Of a stretch of 64,000 nt of DNA, positions 22,210 through 33,557 are shown in pieces. This DNA is from Pleurotus djamor (taxonomy: Eukaryota > Basidiomycota > Agaricomycetes > Agaricales > Pleurotaceae). Position numbers and translations under genes: made by a program. Each line of letters opens with the position of its first letter. Within the stretch, counting starts at the first letter, position 1. Where the stretch lies: positions 52,962 to 116,961 of the forward strand of contig JAPEVF010000088.1 of assembly GCA_029747585.1 (NCBI GenBank), in the 5' to 3' direction. The notes under the pieces were generated by a model. It was given only the letters and a program-made list of their open reading frames with translations. It ran no database searches and was not told the origin of the DNA.

Positions 22210-23525
22210 ATGTCAGCGAAGCGTTTAGCCGTTACTCCACTGCCTCCAGAAATTCACTTGACCATCCTCAAGGCAGCCCTTGAAGTACCTTTTGACTTTG
22301 ATTTGGAGTTATTTCGCCAGGCATACCCGAAAAAGTTGGCCGAAAGGACATTTCGTGCCCGTTTGGTAAGGCGCAAATATCATGCACTGCAACACCCACC
22401 TCATGACCTATCCTCTAGGTTTCCTCGCGTCACTTTCTGCGTGTGTGTCGACGATGGCATGATTTTGCATTACCGCTGTTCTATGAGACCGTTTGGGTCT
22501 CGAAGTTGTCGCAGATAGATTCACTCATGCGCCGCTTTCGAACGCAACGTCGATCGTACATCGCGTCCGACTTGGCAACATCGCCGTCGAATCCGCTTCC
22601 TTTGATTTCTTCCTGCGTGAAACGTCTCGTTTTCACGCCATCGTTGAAGAGGAATGCACAGGATCATCATCCTATTCTCAAACTCGCGCTGCTCTGCTCA
22701 TCAACCTTGGTATCGCTTCACATGCTCACCATGATCCCTCATCGGCCTACGGACTCCCCTGATCCCGATAATGGACGCTCTGAGCAGTTCATCCAGGACC
22801 TTTCCGGCCTTCGGAATTTGGAGGTTCTGAATGTGTCGATTGTCTGGCCTTATCCGTCTTTGCGTACGGTGTGGAGTGCCATCGATGGGATGAAAAGACT
22901 TGATGTATTGCGGATCGATGGTTTGACGTGGCCCCTTGAATACTTTGCTAAACTGGTCCAGAACACAAGGCTCAGGAAACTTGCCATAGCAGCACCTTAT
23001 TCATACTCTACATCTCCCGATCTCCACATACAGACCTTGGATGAAGTTGCCTTCCTTGGTGTCTACGTCAATCCCGTGGATTTCCCCAAGTTTTCGAGCA
23101 ACGTTGGCAGACTGACCCTCCAGATGGGGTCAGCCTGGTCGCTAGCAAATCTGCTATCCTCTGACTGGCTTAACGTTCATTTCAATCACATCACCCGCCT
23201 CGATCTTCTAGTGCCAAAGTGGGGCGATTTGGGCGACACTTCGGCGACGTCACGCGTTACGCTCCCAGGAGGACTCGCCCACCTTGGATTGATTGCGACT
23301 AGAAAGTATCAAGGCTCTCGTCGCGAGTACCTTGCCCTCAAAGACTTCTGCGCTGCGGTTGCCTTGGGGGCCGCTCAGATTGGGGAAGTCCAAATACTTT
23401 CCCGGCAAACTTGTGTCGATCTTGCTCGACGCCACACTGTCGTCCTGGCGCAGATTATCGACGCCCTTCGTCCAAGTCAGATAATCCTTCTGGACTATGA
23501 AGGCAAGGGATTCGCGTTGCCGTAA
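22210..23525 (+). CDS. F-box protein, family A, copy 1
   Basis: Model: exons 22210-22365 and 22419-23525, giving 420 residues. The F-box is split by the intron: LPPEIHLTILKAALE at the N terminus, then after the junction HFLRVCRRWHDFALPLFYE. Such proteins recruit targets to SCF ubiquitin ligases through Skp1. The rest carries leucine-rich, repeat-like segments (LRNLEVLNVS, MKRLDVLRIDG) and a C-terminal block SRQTCVDLARRH shared with the other family A copies. The intron position (after CGTGCCCGTTTG-type codons) is identical in all four copies. Target unknown. It is intact and looks functional. Confidence 0.85.
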
Positions 23526-23908
23526 TTCGTCGCACGGGCACGATCGTTTAGCCATATGCTTGGGATAAATAGAACCACGGATGTCAGGTCATTCTTCGCT
23601 TTCGTCCTGTGATGCCTACCCTAATACATGTCACGCCCAGCTCGCAGAGACTCAACGTTGCCAGCCTGAAAGACAGATCCAGCTTTGGTATGACTACTTG
23701 TCAACAGCTTCCGCCATGTCCGCCATGTCGCCCTCAAGTGGAACGATAGGAAACCATGACTGAATCGGGGCTGTTAGCTTGCGCACTTGAGGGTGCATGT
23801 CAAAACGCTCCCGCAGCCTCATGGAGAGTACTCCCATCTTCTGTATTGGGCTAATAAGGCTGCCCATGTGAAGCCTGACGGTCCTGCAAAAACTTTAGCC
23901 TCTGCCCG
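23526..23908. other. Intergenic, no gene seen
   Basis: Downstream of F-box copy 1. Only short frames occur; no homology to the other family A 3' flanks was found. Confidence 0.5.
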
Positions 23909-24650
23909 GTACGGGTTTACTCGCTCATAAATCAAAGAGACTCGACGAAGGATCTTCGCCTGCTGAAGCGGAAAGCCAGCCACTTCAAGACTGACAGGTT
24001 AGAAGATACAACCTAGACATAGGGTACATCCCGACGAATCTCCACCCCAATCGATCCTCCATCTTAGAAATTTCGTTAGTAGATCTTCAGTAATTTCTGA
24101 TGTGGATAGAGCTTACCTCATCTGGAGTCTTCATCTAGGACGCAAAACGAGTGATGAGGATTGAAGAACTTGGAGGCGGTGCAACCAAGAAGTAGAGCCC
24201 CTGATCGATTGATGTCAATACTCAACGAAGCTTGTTAAACGACACCGCCACTGAGCTCGCACTGCCTTCCCACCTTATTTTCTATAAGAACACCTCATCC
24301 TGCCTTCTTCAACCCACAGATGAAGACTTTGAACGAACGAGGTAAGCACCGTTTCCACTAATATCACCTCAACTCCTCCTGACAAAAATGTCCAGATGGA
24401 GGATCGATCAATAGGAGAGTTTCTCTGTCTACAGGGGAGTCTTCTCTAATCTACCGGGGAGTTTCTCTACCCACGGGGGAGTTTCTCCACTTGTAGCTCT
24501 GGAGAGGCTTGACGGGATGTGCCACCTCAGTCTAGGTTGTATCGGCACTGTTGCTTCCAACCTGTTGGTCTTGAAGTGGCTGGCTTTCCATTTCAGCAGG
24601 CGAAGATCCTTCATCGAGTCTCTCTGATCTATGAGCGGGTCAAACCGTGG
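23909..24650. repeat. Element with ~125-140-bp inverted arms
   Basis: 23909-24033 is an imperfect inverted copy of 24512-24650. Shared blocks include GAAGGATCTTCGCCTGCTGA, GAAAGCCAGCCACTTCAAGA and GATACAACCTAGAC. The 480-bp interior holds a TATA-like CTATAAGAA at about 24282, an ATGAAGACTTT start-like sequence at about 24319 and a short tandem repeat at 24411-24490. It could be a small non-autonomous DNA transposon or a decayed head-to-head duplication. No transposase frame is present and target-site duplications were not identified. Confidence 0.65.
24411..24490 (+). repeat. Short tandem repeat GGGGAGTTTCTC
   Basis: Five imperfect copies of a unit containing (G)GGAGTTTCTCT, with 9-10 nt variable joints, run head to tail inside the inverted-arm element. 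Confidence 0.7.
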
Positions 24651-24930
24651 CGGGCAGAGGTCAGATTTGGCGCTCATGGGGAGTACCCTGCTGAATGGTT
24701 AGTCGCGAAGGTCACTTCTGGAGGCCGGCAGCTTGTGGGGCTGGTAGTCGCTTACGCCTGGCGAGGCCAGCCCGCGGCTCAAATTGACATGGTTTGTTGT
24801 GGGGCTCAGGATGGAAGTTCTGAGAATGTCCTCGCATGACCCAGCGATACGTGTGTAACGAGAGGGCACGGTCGTTCCGTGTGCTTGGTTGGCGCCAATG
24901 TATGTCCATTTCTTCAACCATATCCGATCT
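24470..24930 (+). repeat. Dispersed duplicated segment, copy 1
   Basis: Strong similarity in the same orientation to 39100-39490: shared blocks include GTCTAGGTTGTATCG, AGCAGGCGAAGATCCTTC, GAGTCTCTCTGATCTATGAG, GGGGAGTACCC, GGTTAGTCGCGAAGG and GATACGTGTGTAACGAGAGG. No continuous reading frame is conserved between the copies, so it is not an active protein gene; it may be a gene relic or non-coding transcript. Both copies lie downstream of family A F-box genes. Confidence 0.75.
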
Positions 24931-25441
24931 AAGTACTGACCTATTGTTTCCTTACCAGCCCTTTACTAGCTGACCGAGCGCGCAGAATTAGATCAAATAT
25001 ATATGATTGAAAGCGACTTTTCTGTGCGTGATATTATTGAGCTAGACTTCGCCAAAGCGAAGTATGAGATGGTACGTATTTACCGATCCAAAGGCATGTA
25101 AAGGCCAAGGGCGATCCGTCTAAAAGTTTCTTCAGTTGATTACCAGGATGAACTACGAAGTAAGATTAGAACAAATCTAGAATTGACAAGTATCTAGGAT
25201 ATAGCGATGCGTAAATAAGACGTTTATAGTGCTGGGTATGGGGAACAATCGTAGGTATACAGTTCAGGGTAGGAGAAAAGAATTGTGAACTCTTCTGTCG
25301 AGTATGAGAATGACAAACGGCAGATGCATGGCGCCCTAAAAGACCAAGAACCGATGAACCAAGGGATAGAGGTATCAAGGGAAGGGAAGAGACGTGAGAC
25401 CAAAATTGCACAATAGAGAGATGTACTTTCGACGTGTGAGA
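24931..25441. other. Intergenic, no gene seen
   Basis: A-T-richer stretch with short frames only, on the 3' side of the minus-strand gene ending at 25442. Confidence 0.5.
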
Positions 25442-26131
25442 TCAAACGGAGGCAAGAGATGCGTCTGGAGCCGAGGTTGGCTGCGACGCGGAGGACTGGG
25501 GTAGAGCTTGGATGTTGAGAGACCCTAGGACCGAAGCGGCTAGTTCGTAGACGGGTGGAGGTCCTGAGGCAACGAAGCAGACATCAACCATATGGGCTGT
25601 GTAGGGCTCGTCTCTTTGCGCCACAACTTTGGCAATTTCTTCTTCAGTTGGAATACTTTTAGGGCCCAATGAGCACAGGTGTGTAGTGATCAGAATCGAG
25701 AAAAGGCGCACTCATTGAAATTTCGCAAAGAGCCTCTAAGCTGAAATCCAAGTGCAGCGCGGACTTGAACGGTGCCCAGGACCGAAAGTAGAGACTATTT
25801 CGTAGGCAAAGATGAGTATACGAGAAGATAACCAAGTGTATGCGGTGCTTTCGCTTACCTTAAGCCAAGAAGATCCCTCGACGTTGGCTGGGTGTACTAG
25901 AAAACAGGTTTGGGCAATGTTTTCAGCGATATCGTTGACGAATCTCGACGCGATATTGAGAGCGTTCATTGAGGAGACCAAAAGCCGACCATCCTCGGAG
26001 AAGGTAAAGGATCGGGTTGAAGACACTCCATGATGAAGAGGAGTTCGTGTTTGTTGGTTACACGATTTGCTGACTGACCAAAGGCAGACTCGGACCAGAA
26101 ATGGAGGAGCGTCGCTGGGCGTGGTGGGCAT
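25442..26131 (-). CDS. Unrecognised protein, 189 residues
   Basis: Model (- strand): exons 25859-26131, 25712-25794 and 25442-25655; phases agree and introns are GT-AG. The start MPTTPSDAPPFLVRV is followed by an open frame with FTFSEDGRLLVSSMNALNIA. Exon 2 supplies VLGTVQVRAALGFQLRG. Exon 3 supplies IPTEEEIAKVVAQRDEPYTA and an Ala/Ser/Pro-rich tail. There are no obvious membrane segments. Composition and spliceability look like a real, conserved-type cytosolic or nuclear protein, but I do not recognise the family. It is transcribed divergently from the gene at 26316 with only 184 bp between the ATGs. Confidence 0.6.
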
Positions 26132-26315
26132 CGCGAAGGAGGAAGAGGAAGACGCGAACAGGGAAGGGCACGGTACCTATACGCGATTCCGCACGGCCCT
26201 GCCCTTAATGCCCCTATGACGCTCCTATCCCAGTCGATGACTTGAACCGTGATGCGGAGTGCACAGGCCCATTCCTCTCTTGCTCACATTGTGTCTTCCT
26301 TTCGTTCTCAGTACC

Positions 26316-27593
26316 ATGGCGACTACGGAAAAATCTCTCAACGAATACATCACTTCGTCCCCTACGGACCTTATTAAACTTGTCCCGTCCCTAAACCCCG
26401 AGTCGTTGGCGGTTGCGGGCAACTGCATCGCTGGAAATATTGGAAACAATACCCTACCATCTTTTCTGGGCCGTCACGTAACTCACTTTCTATTCGCAAA
26501 GGCGGCCGCCAGAAAGATCACTTTGAGCGAGTGCAATGGACTTGATGGGCAGGTCGATCCGGTTAAGAAGGCGTGGATCAAGACATTATTCTTGGAGGTC
26601 AGAGCAGTCATTCCAACAGGAACTCGGCTCAACATGCATTTATTCCCTTCCATAGGATTGCTTCCACCGTGTAACTTGCGCGAATACTCAGTCCCGTTTG
26701 TTCTTCAAGACTGGCAATGTGACCGAGGTACACCCTCCAAACGCGGAGCTGGGGGCGGTCTTGGAGTCTTGGGTGGAAAGCGGTCATCTGGGGGAACCAC
26801 CCTCTTGGCTTAAGGATGTTTTCTACTCCGAGGTGTACCTTTCATACGCCAACCACGCGACCAACCTCAACTTCTTCTTGGAAAAATCATCTACGCCCGC
26901 TTTCGAGCAAATCATTCAAATTCCCCTCGATTTCATTCAGTCCCAATACCCGCCCGAAATCCTCCAGGAAACACCGTCTTCCACGCTCAAGAGAAGGGTA
27001 GCCTTGAAGCGCGAGGCCAGAGAGAATACGTTCGACGTCGAAAGAGCGAAGTCGTTTGTCCAGGCCGTGGCGCTAGAAATCCCCCAGGAACTCCTCAGTG
27101 TTAATCTCACTCCTCTTCGCCACCTCATCCAAGTCGACCCTCATTTCGAGCGACTCAAGACGGACCCCGTGAACTGGGCGTCCGAGTTGGACGTTGTCGG
27201 CGACCTCGCGCTCCGGGTACGCATCGGCGACGCTGTTGAACAATACAAGCGTTCAGGAATACACGAGAATGCATGCTCCCCGGTCGTCCATAAGGTAAGC
27301 CTCCGAGGGGGCCAAGACGCGGGATTCCAACGCTGATGAGTCGTTCCTACCAGGCAGTAATAGACCTTCTCACCTCAGACACCGTCCTCGTCTATTTGTA
27401 CGATTGCCTCACTACCGACAGGAATTTCCTGCCGGGCGCGAAGGTCCGAAACAAACAGAAACCATACGCCATACGAGCCGCTGCTGGGTTGTATTCCTTG
27501 AGAAGCCACGAACGGTGTGAAGCGATGCTGGTCCAAGTCATCGACACGCTGGTCTTCTACGTGACTAGAGTGCGCCGGGCTTACATCGAGTGA
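26316..27593 (+). CDS. Unrecognised protein, 386 residues, co-duplicated with an F-box gene
   Basis: Model: exons 26316-26597, 26656-27294 and 27354-27593, every exon a multiple of three with canonical sites. Segments include SLNEYITSSPTDLIKLVPSL near the start, VFYSEVYLSYANHATNLNFF in the middle and KPYAIRAAAGLYSLRSHERC in exon 3. The protein is mostly helical-looking, without signal peptide or membrane segments. It converges on the family A F-box gene 27806-29150. A decayed copy of its exon 3 occurs in the same convergent relation to another family A copy (38650-38890, -), so the two genes were duplicated together. I could not assign a family. Confidence 0.75.
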
Positions 27594-27805
27594 GCCACTT
27601 CGCTGGTCAGCGGGTGTCTTCGTGTTTGCGACGAGGTGTCCTCATGTTTCAGGCTGCCGATTTTGTAATAACAGCATTGCTCAGGACATTTTGCTATACG
27701 TATACCTTAGACGTGTGATATACTTAGTATCAATATTCCCAGAGTAGATTTTATGTACGCATACCATGTAATAGTCTCTTCGGATACCCAAATGTAGCAC
27801 TTCCC

Positions 27806-29150
27806 TCAAACTCGATCACCTTCGAGCACTTTCGGTGGAAAGGGCTTGCCATCAGAGTCAAGGAGACGGAGTCGACTTGTGTGAAGGGCACTGATGATAC
27901 TGTCCAGGACGACAGGATGGCGTCTAGTAAGGTCGACACAAGTCTGACGGGAAAGCATTTGGACTGCTTCGATCTGAGTCGCGCTAGAGGCGACCGCAGC
28001 GCAGAAGTTTTTGAGGGCAAGGTAATCCCATTTGGCACCTTGAACTTTTCCTCCTAGAGTTAACCCAACGTGTGTAAGTCCCTCTGGGAGAGAGCCAGTC
28101 AATGGCGACGGAACGTTGTTCATATCAGCCCAGTCCGGTACCAAGATATCGAGGCGACGGATACGAGGGAAATGAAGGCTGAGCCAATCAGAGGACAATA
28201 GACCCGCGAGTGACCACTCTGACCCCGTGTAGAGGGTCAGTCTTTCGACATTGCCCGAGAATTTGGGGCATTCTTCGGGATCAAAGCGTGAACTAAGGAA
28301 GGAAATCTCCTCTAGATTGGGTAAGTGGAGATCTTCATGCGAAGAAAGCGGCACAGATATGGAGAGTCGCCTGAGGTTCGTATTGTCCAAACCGACAAGA
28401 TACTGATGGGGCCAGGGCAAACCGTCAATTCGCAATATCTCGAGTCTGTTCATCCCATCGACGGCACGCCATACTGTGAGTAGAGATGGATAAGGCCAGA
28501 TAACTGACGTATTCAGGACCTCCAGATTCCGAAGGGTAGCTAGATCACGGATGAACTGCTCAGAGCGGGCATTACGCAAATCAGGAGCAGTCATGGTTTG
28601 ATGAGGGATCATGGTGAGGATATGGAGCGATATCAAGGTTGAGGAGCAGGACTCTGCGAGTTGGAGAATGGGATGATGATCATTTGTGTTCGCCCGCATC
28701 GTTGGCGTGAAAACAAGTCGTTTCACGTAGGAAGCAATTAAAGGGGATGAATTCGACGTTGTTGCCGCATTGTCAGATACAATATACGATTCACGTGAGG
28801 TTTGAAAGCGGTGAATGAGGGCTTCCACCTGCGACATCTTGGAGACCCAGACAGTCTCATAAAAATGCGGGAGCACGAAGTAGTGCCATTGTCGACACAC
28901 GCGTAGGAATTGACGCGATGAAACCTATAAAGTATATACGTGAGTCGATGGGGTACACAGTTTGTTAAAAATATCATACCAAACGGGCACGTAAGGTCCG
29001 TTCAGCGAACCTTTTAGGGCGTGCAAGGCGGAACAATTCCACATCAAACCCGAAAGGTAGTTCGAGGGCTTCCGTCAGGATACGGAGGTGGATTTCAGCA
29101 GGAAGTAGAACGGCTGGCTTGGGAGAGGGTTTGATTGAGTTGGCTGACAT
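27806..29150 (-). CDS. F-box protein, family A, copy 2
   Basis: Model (- strand): exons 28980-29150 and 27806-28924, giving 429 residues; the intron is at the same site as in copy 1. F-box halves: LLPAEIHLRILTEALELP and FLRVCRQWHYFVLPHFYE. Shared downstream landmarks: KRLVFTPTM, LRNLEVLN, LPEGLTHVGL and LSRQTCVDLTRRHPVVL. The tail GKPFPPKVLEGDRV differs from copy 1. The frame is intact. An adaptor role in SCF ubiquitin ligase is assumed from the domain. Confidence 0.85.
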
Positions 29151-29938
29151 CGGCTCAAAATCAGAGCGTTCAAGAAGAGAATCCAGTTCGAGTCGTGTAA
29201 CTGCAACAAAATTCCCCGAGTGGTCATGTGTCCCCCACACCCCTGGCAATTTCAGGAGAGCGATCGTTCCCAAGTTCAACCACAGGCTCAACCCACTCGG
29301 CGCGTGAGCATGTCCTGGTATTCCCCTTTCAGCGCCATATCTTCACGAAGATAACTCACCTTTCTACCAGTTTATTAACCAAGAACCCGAAAGGAATCTA
29401 CGGTCGAGGTGCATTCTTCGGCATTGCCCAATTTACCAGGGTCTTGGGGGCTTTGGTTGAAGTCTGAAGCTGAAGTTCCGCTTGCCCCTTGAAAGCTGAG
29501 GGAAGGATCTTTACTCCCGCCGACACAATTTTCCTTGTTGACTCGATTGCCACTTGGCCTTCCTGGATGACGCCAGAGGCTGCACTGCTCCTCCATCGGA
29601 GGTACCTTACCCCAGATGACTTCCACTCTTGCCCTGCTATCATTCAATGAATCCCGCCTGTGAGCGAAATCTTGGCGTATCCGCTATGTTCGGTGCGCAA
29701 TGTCCTCCGGCGGCGCTGGCAGTGCAGATAGCAGTATCAGACATGCAGGTTCGCGCTCCTAGTACTAGGTCGCTTCTCACACTTCGGCTGCATAATCGGG
29801 TCTATCTCTCTCGTAAAGTACCTTGCTCTTATAAGACAGCTTGGACAATCAGTTAATCAACATTTCTTGTCATTTGTCCTCTTCCTCACAAGACTTGGAT
29901 AATCACCGTCAACATCGAATCCTAGGACTTTCTTCAGC
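29151..29938. other. Intergenic, no gene seen
   Basis: Upstream of F-box copy 2 (-) and of the small gene at 29939 (+). Only short overlapping frames occur. Confidence 0.5.
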
Positions 29939-30549
29939 ATGTCGGCTTCAGAATCGTCCATCACCTCGCCCCAAGCCTTCGTTATCATCCTTCCCCAGAG
30001 CCTCATCAATCCCGACGAAACCCATGCAGCCAAATCAAACGGCCCAGAGATGCCCGTTATTGTTGCAAAGATGGATGAAGTGATCCCGCCCATCGTGAGT
30101 GTTGCATCCGAGGTCATAACGTATCGATGCCTGACATTTGATCAAGTGGATAGCTCAACCTCAAGCCGACAAATCCTCTGTGGCCATCGTGGATCCCCAG
30201 ACTGGCTTGTACTGGACGTATGATCTGAATGAAACGCCGGTCAAGCTGTCTTCGCAGTTCGTACCGTCGGTATGGACTGTCAATAAGCTTGATTCCCATC
30301 GGATCCAGTGCGTTACTGTAGCGATTGACTATTCGTGTTCACTAAGCTGACTATTGCCATAGACTCCTTGCTGACTACGGCGAACCCGACGGAGAGAAGC
30401 TGTATGCTTTCAATAATAATGGAGAGGTAGGTCATAGACTTCGGCTTGGTTCAAGGAAGCGGCTGATCAACTCCTCGCAGGTCGGCTTGAGCAAAGAGCC
30501 CTTTGAATGGCTTGTTGACTGGTCACCCGTTCCCGCAGGAGGAATCTAG
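29939..30549 (+). CDS. Unrecognised small protein, 149 residues
   Basis: Model: exons 29939-30094, 30147-30307, 30363-30426 and 30481-30549, all GT-AG with matching phases. It begins MSASESSITSPQAFVIILP. The middle WIAQPQADKSSVAIVDPQTG and the end FEWLVDWSPVPAGGI are ordinary soluble-protein sequence. No signal peptide or membrane segment. The clean four-exon structure supports a real gene; the function is unknown. Confidence 0.65.
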
Positions 30550-31223
30550 GATGATCCCCATGCTAGTAGCAGATGTAACCTCGATCCCACTATGCTAATG
30601 ACCCTGCCTACCCCTACCTCTATTAGGAGTTTTCTCTAGGAGCCCCTTTGAGACATCGGTGTGATCAATCGGGTAGGGAGTCCCACAGACGCTCTGCTCT
30701 CGAGAAATCTGGTTAGAATGGAACTCTGTATTGATTGCCTGAGGGTTGCAAGACTGGTATGAATCGACGTTCTCTCTGACCTACGGAATGAGTGATTATA
30801 TCAAGTACTTTATGTCGACGTCGTAATGATGGCTGGTCAAGGTCCGGAAAGCACGCAGGATAGTTCGCAGTCGCTCTCCGACCCGAGGTCTGATACGCGA
30901 ACAGTCATTTCTGAGACAGTCATCATCGCTGAGAAATGGCCGCAGTGCCCAGTTTGTGGACAGGGCGAAGGCCGATAGCGGATTTCATGTTCACACAGCC
31001 CTTAGGCGTGGGAAATAACAATGCCAACAGGGCAGATTCCGTAGTCGTCTGAGGTTGCCTTTCCTTCCACGACCCCTTCACGCTCCGCCCACAACATCGT
31101 TTGATACGGTGAGTATCTCTCTTTCTTTCCTACCACCACCACGACCTCCAGCTCATCTGCTCGCCGCGCTCGTCGTCGCCTTCAACGACTCCAGACCCTC
31201 TCGCCACTCCCACGAACCCCCTC
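30550..31223. other. Intergenic and 5' leader of the v-SNARE gene
   Basis: No protein gene is seen. Near the right end, GTGAGTATC at 31110 and a CTCCAG at about 31153 look like an intron in the 5' untranslated region of the v-SNARE gene. Confidence 0.45.
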
Positions 31224-32002
31224 ATGTTCGTCTCATCTTCCCAGTATCCCTCTAACCCTTCCATCTAACGTCCATTTGGGCTTTCTTTTTTTCTGGTCGA
31301 CGTGTGCTTTTGATCTCTAGGTCTGAGCCATACGACCCATATCTTCCACGCAATGGCTCTTCCGGAAACCCTGGTGCTGGTTCAAGCCAGGGCGGTGGAA
31401 ACGCAAAGACTGCTGCCATCCAAGCACAAATCGACGATACTGTTGGTATAATGAGGGAGAACATCACCAAGGTCGCAGAAAGAGGAGAGAGGTTGGACTC
31501 ACTGCAGGATAAAACTGGTGAGTCGTCAATGCTATTTTTGCTTTGGTTTTGGCCATTCGAGCCCGCCCTCCATCCATTTGCGCTANTTTTTTCTGCTTCA
31601 TGCTGAGCGCAGTTGCTGATGCGATCTGGCTTTCAAATAATAACAGATAACTTGGCTGTTTCCGCCCAAGGCTTCCGTCGGGGCGCAAACCGTGTCCGAA
31701 AGGTATGTTTCCTCGCCATACCCGCAGACATCCGCCGATTTCTCATTGCTACTTCTATTCCCGCAGAACATGTGGTAAGTCCCCTAATACCCTCCGCAGT
31801 CCAGTCCAGCCCAGTCTCACCATTTGCGACCCTCGCTCGCCAGGTGGAAGGACATGAAAGTGGGTGCTCCATCCCAGCTTCCAAAATTATCAGCGTACTC
31901 ACCTGTGTTCACCTCAATTAGATGCGCATCATCATTGGTGTTGCCATATCAGTCATCATCGTTATCATAGTGGTCTCAATCGTCAAAGCTACAGCGAAGT
32001 AG
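31224..32002 (+). CDS. SNC1: Synaptobrevin-type v-SNARE (SNC family)
   Basis: Model: coding parts 31224-31225, 31321-31517, 31647-31702, 31767-31774, 31844-31859 and 31922-32002, giving 119 residues. SNC proteins sit on exocytic vesicles and pair with plasma-membrane t-SNAREs. The v-SNARE core runs from about residue 31 to 90 ([16 protein letters not shown], Arg55 as the zero-layer residue, [23 protein letters not shown]). A WWKDMK juxtamembrane block and one C-terminal membrane anchor (about 96-113) follow. No contiguous in-frame ATG exists before SEPYDPYLP; joining AT at 31224-31225 to G at 31321 makes the start codon across an intron. Exons of 8 and 16 nt are unusually small but give the exact family sequence. 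The N at about 31587 is intronic. Confidence 0.9.
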
Positions 32003-32379
32003 TCTCTTGACTATTTGTGTGTATACTCGCGTGTCTCACTTCTCCGTGTGTTGTCGTTGTACCTTTGCCCTATACGCTTAATCCCTTCCTCCCCTCCCAT
32101 CTGCGCTCGTACCCTGATCCCGTCCATGTAGTTAGATGGTTTCTCTGTCTGCTTGCAATGAAGGATATGGATCAACTCGGATATGTTGGACGAGAATGCA
32201 GTTCTTTCTCTGGATTTGCCATGGACTTTTTATTTCCCCTGCGTTTCTTTGTGTCTTTATTGCCTTTGACTTTTATGAATATAGTTCGCTACGCTAATTC
32301 GCATATCTATCAATCAGGATGGCTGTCCTGAATGACTATTGGATGGCAACGAGGATGTGCTAATAATGTTGGTTCGGCA
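32003..32379. other. Intergenic, 3' ends of convergent genes
   Basis: The SNARE gene (+) and an F-box gene (-) end towards each other here. Nothing else is seen. Confidence 0.5.
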
Positions 32380-33557
32380 TCAACATGGTTGCTCTAGCCG
32401 TGTATACCTTCCGTTCCAGCCGTTAGCCCAATTCCACGGATTCTCATATTCTAGTACCATCGGTGTCCCCTCCTCTCGAGCCCACCGCTTGAAGAGTCGA
32501 TGTGCCGCGTCGTCGGGGTGTTGTATCTGGACCCATTGTAAACTTGGAAGCATGTCAAACCAACCACGGACTACAGAATTTGGCGGTACGCCGGATTGCC
32601 TGTAGTTCTGAAAGCCTTTGAGTTGGATGCAACGAAGGGTGGTTGATGAAGCCTCTAGCTTGGATAGAAGCCGGTGAAGAGCGACATGCCAGGGATCTTG
32701 GATCTGTTCAGTGGCTGTCAGCAATGCTCGGCTCGACCCCTCTCATGAATACGCACGTAGTGACAACCCAACTCTAAACATTGCAGGGAACGCATCTCCG
32801 GTATAAGAGAGAAGGTAGTGTCCCAGTTCCCCATGCTAGAGAACACTTCAATGCTAGCGAAGCCATCCATCGAAGAGGGATCGAGGGTCAACTTGTCTTT
32901 GACGAGCAATGCACGTAGGTGGGTGACAGACCGCCCAGGGAGGATGGCCAAAGCAGCCTCGATCCCACAGTGTAAAACACGCAGGTCTGGAACCGCCGCA
33001 TCGTGCAATGTGAGGTTCCCCATCATCCAGGGTAACTCCAATTGCTGGATTCCCCGGTAACGTTCTATGACTTGAATTAATAGGCTGGATTTGGGGTCAC
33101 AGTCATAGTGGTTCCACGATAGTTGTCTGAGAGATGGAGATGGGTGGCTTTGGAGGAGCGCGAGGAGTAGGGAACATGGCGCCGAAAAGGAACTACACGA
33201 AGCGAGGCAGTCGAATTTGAACGATTCAAGGTTGGTTAAGCGTATAAGGATTTTTTCGAGAGGCTGGAAAGCATCGGGCTGCTTGAGAGTGGACGCGTAG
33301 GAGTTGACAATGATGTTTCTGACGTGAGTGCCGAATGTTGAATTGGGTTCGTTGAGTTTCAGTAGGAACGTCCGGAGTTGGAAGGGCAGTGCCTTTTTTG
33401 GAGCGTCCCCGAGAAACACGGTATTGAAGAGCACCGGATTGACGTGGAGGTTGGTTGTTCGAGATACGAGGGAGAGGGACTTGAGTGACGCGAGGTCGTC
33501 GACACTCTCGATGATGGCGCGTATGAGCTCTGGAGGTTGGTGGGCCAACATGTTCAT
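32380..33557 (-). CDS. F-box protein, family B, copy 1
   Basis: Model (- strand): exons 32757-33557 and 32380-32703, giving 374 residues. The N-terminal F-box reads HQPPELIRAIIESV then LKSLSLVSRTTNLHVNPVLF. LRR-like segments follow (LRQLSWNHYD, IQQLELPWMMGNL, MRSLQCLELG). The intron follows the GCHY block, exactly where copy 2 at 35678 has SIHY and its intron; both proteins come out at the same length. A second possible start lies two codons downstream (33551). An SCF adaptor role is inferred from the F-box. Confidence 0.82.

Noticed and set aside
23909..24650. A DNA transposon with its own transposase
   Set aside because: Interior is under 500 bp and has no substantial frame; only a non-autonomous element remains possible.
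24519..24839. A 106-codon frame inside the duplicated segment
   Set aside because: The frame is not kept in the second copy at 39.1 kb, where the same DNA has indels not divisible by three.
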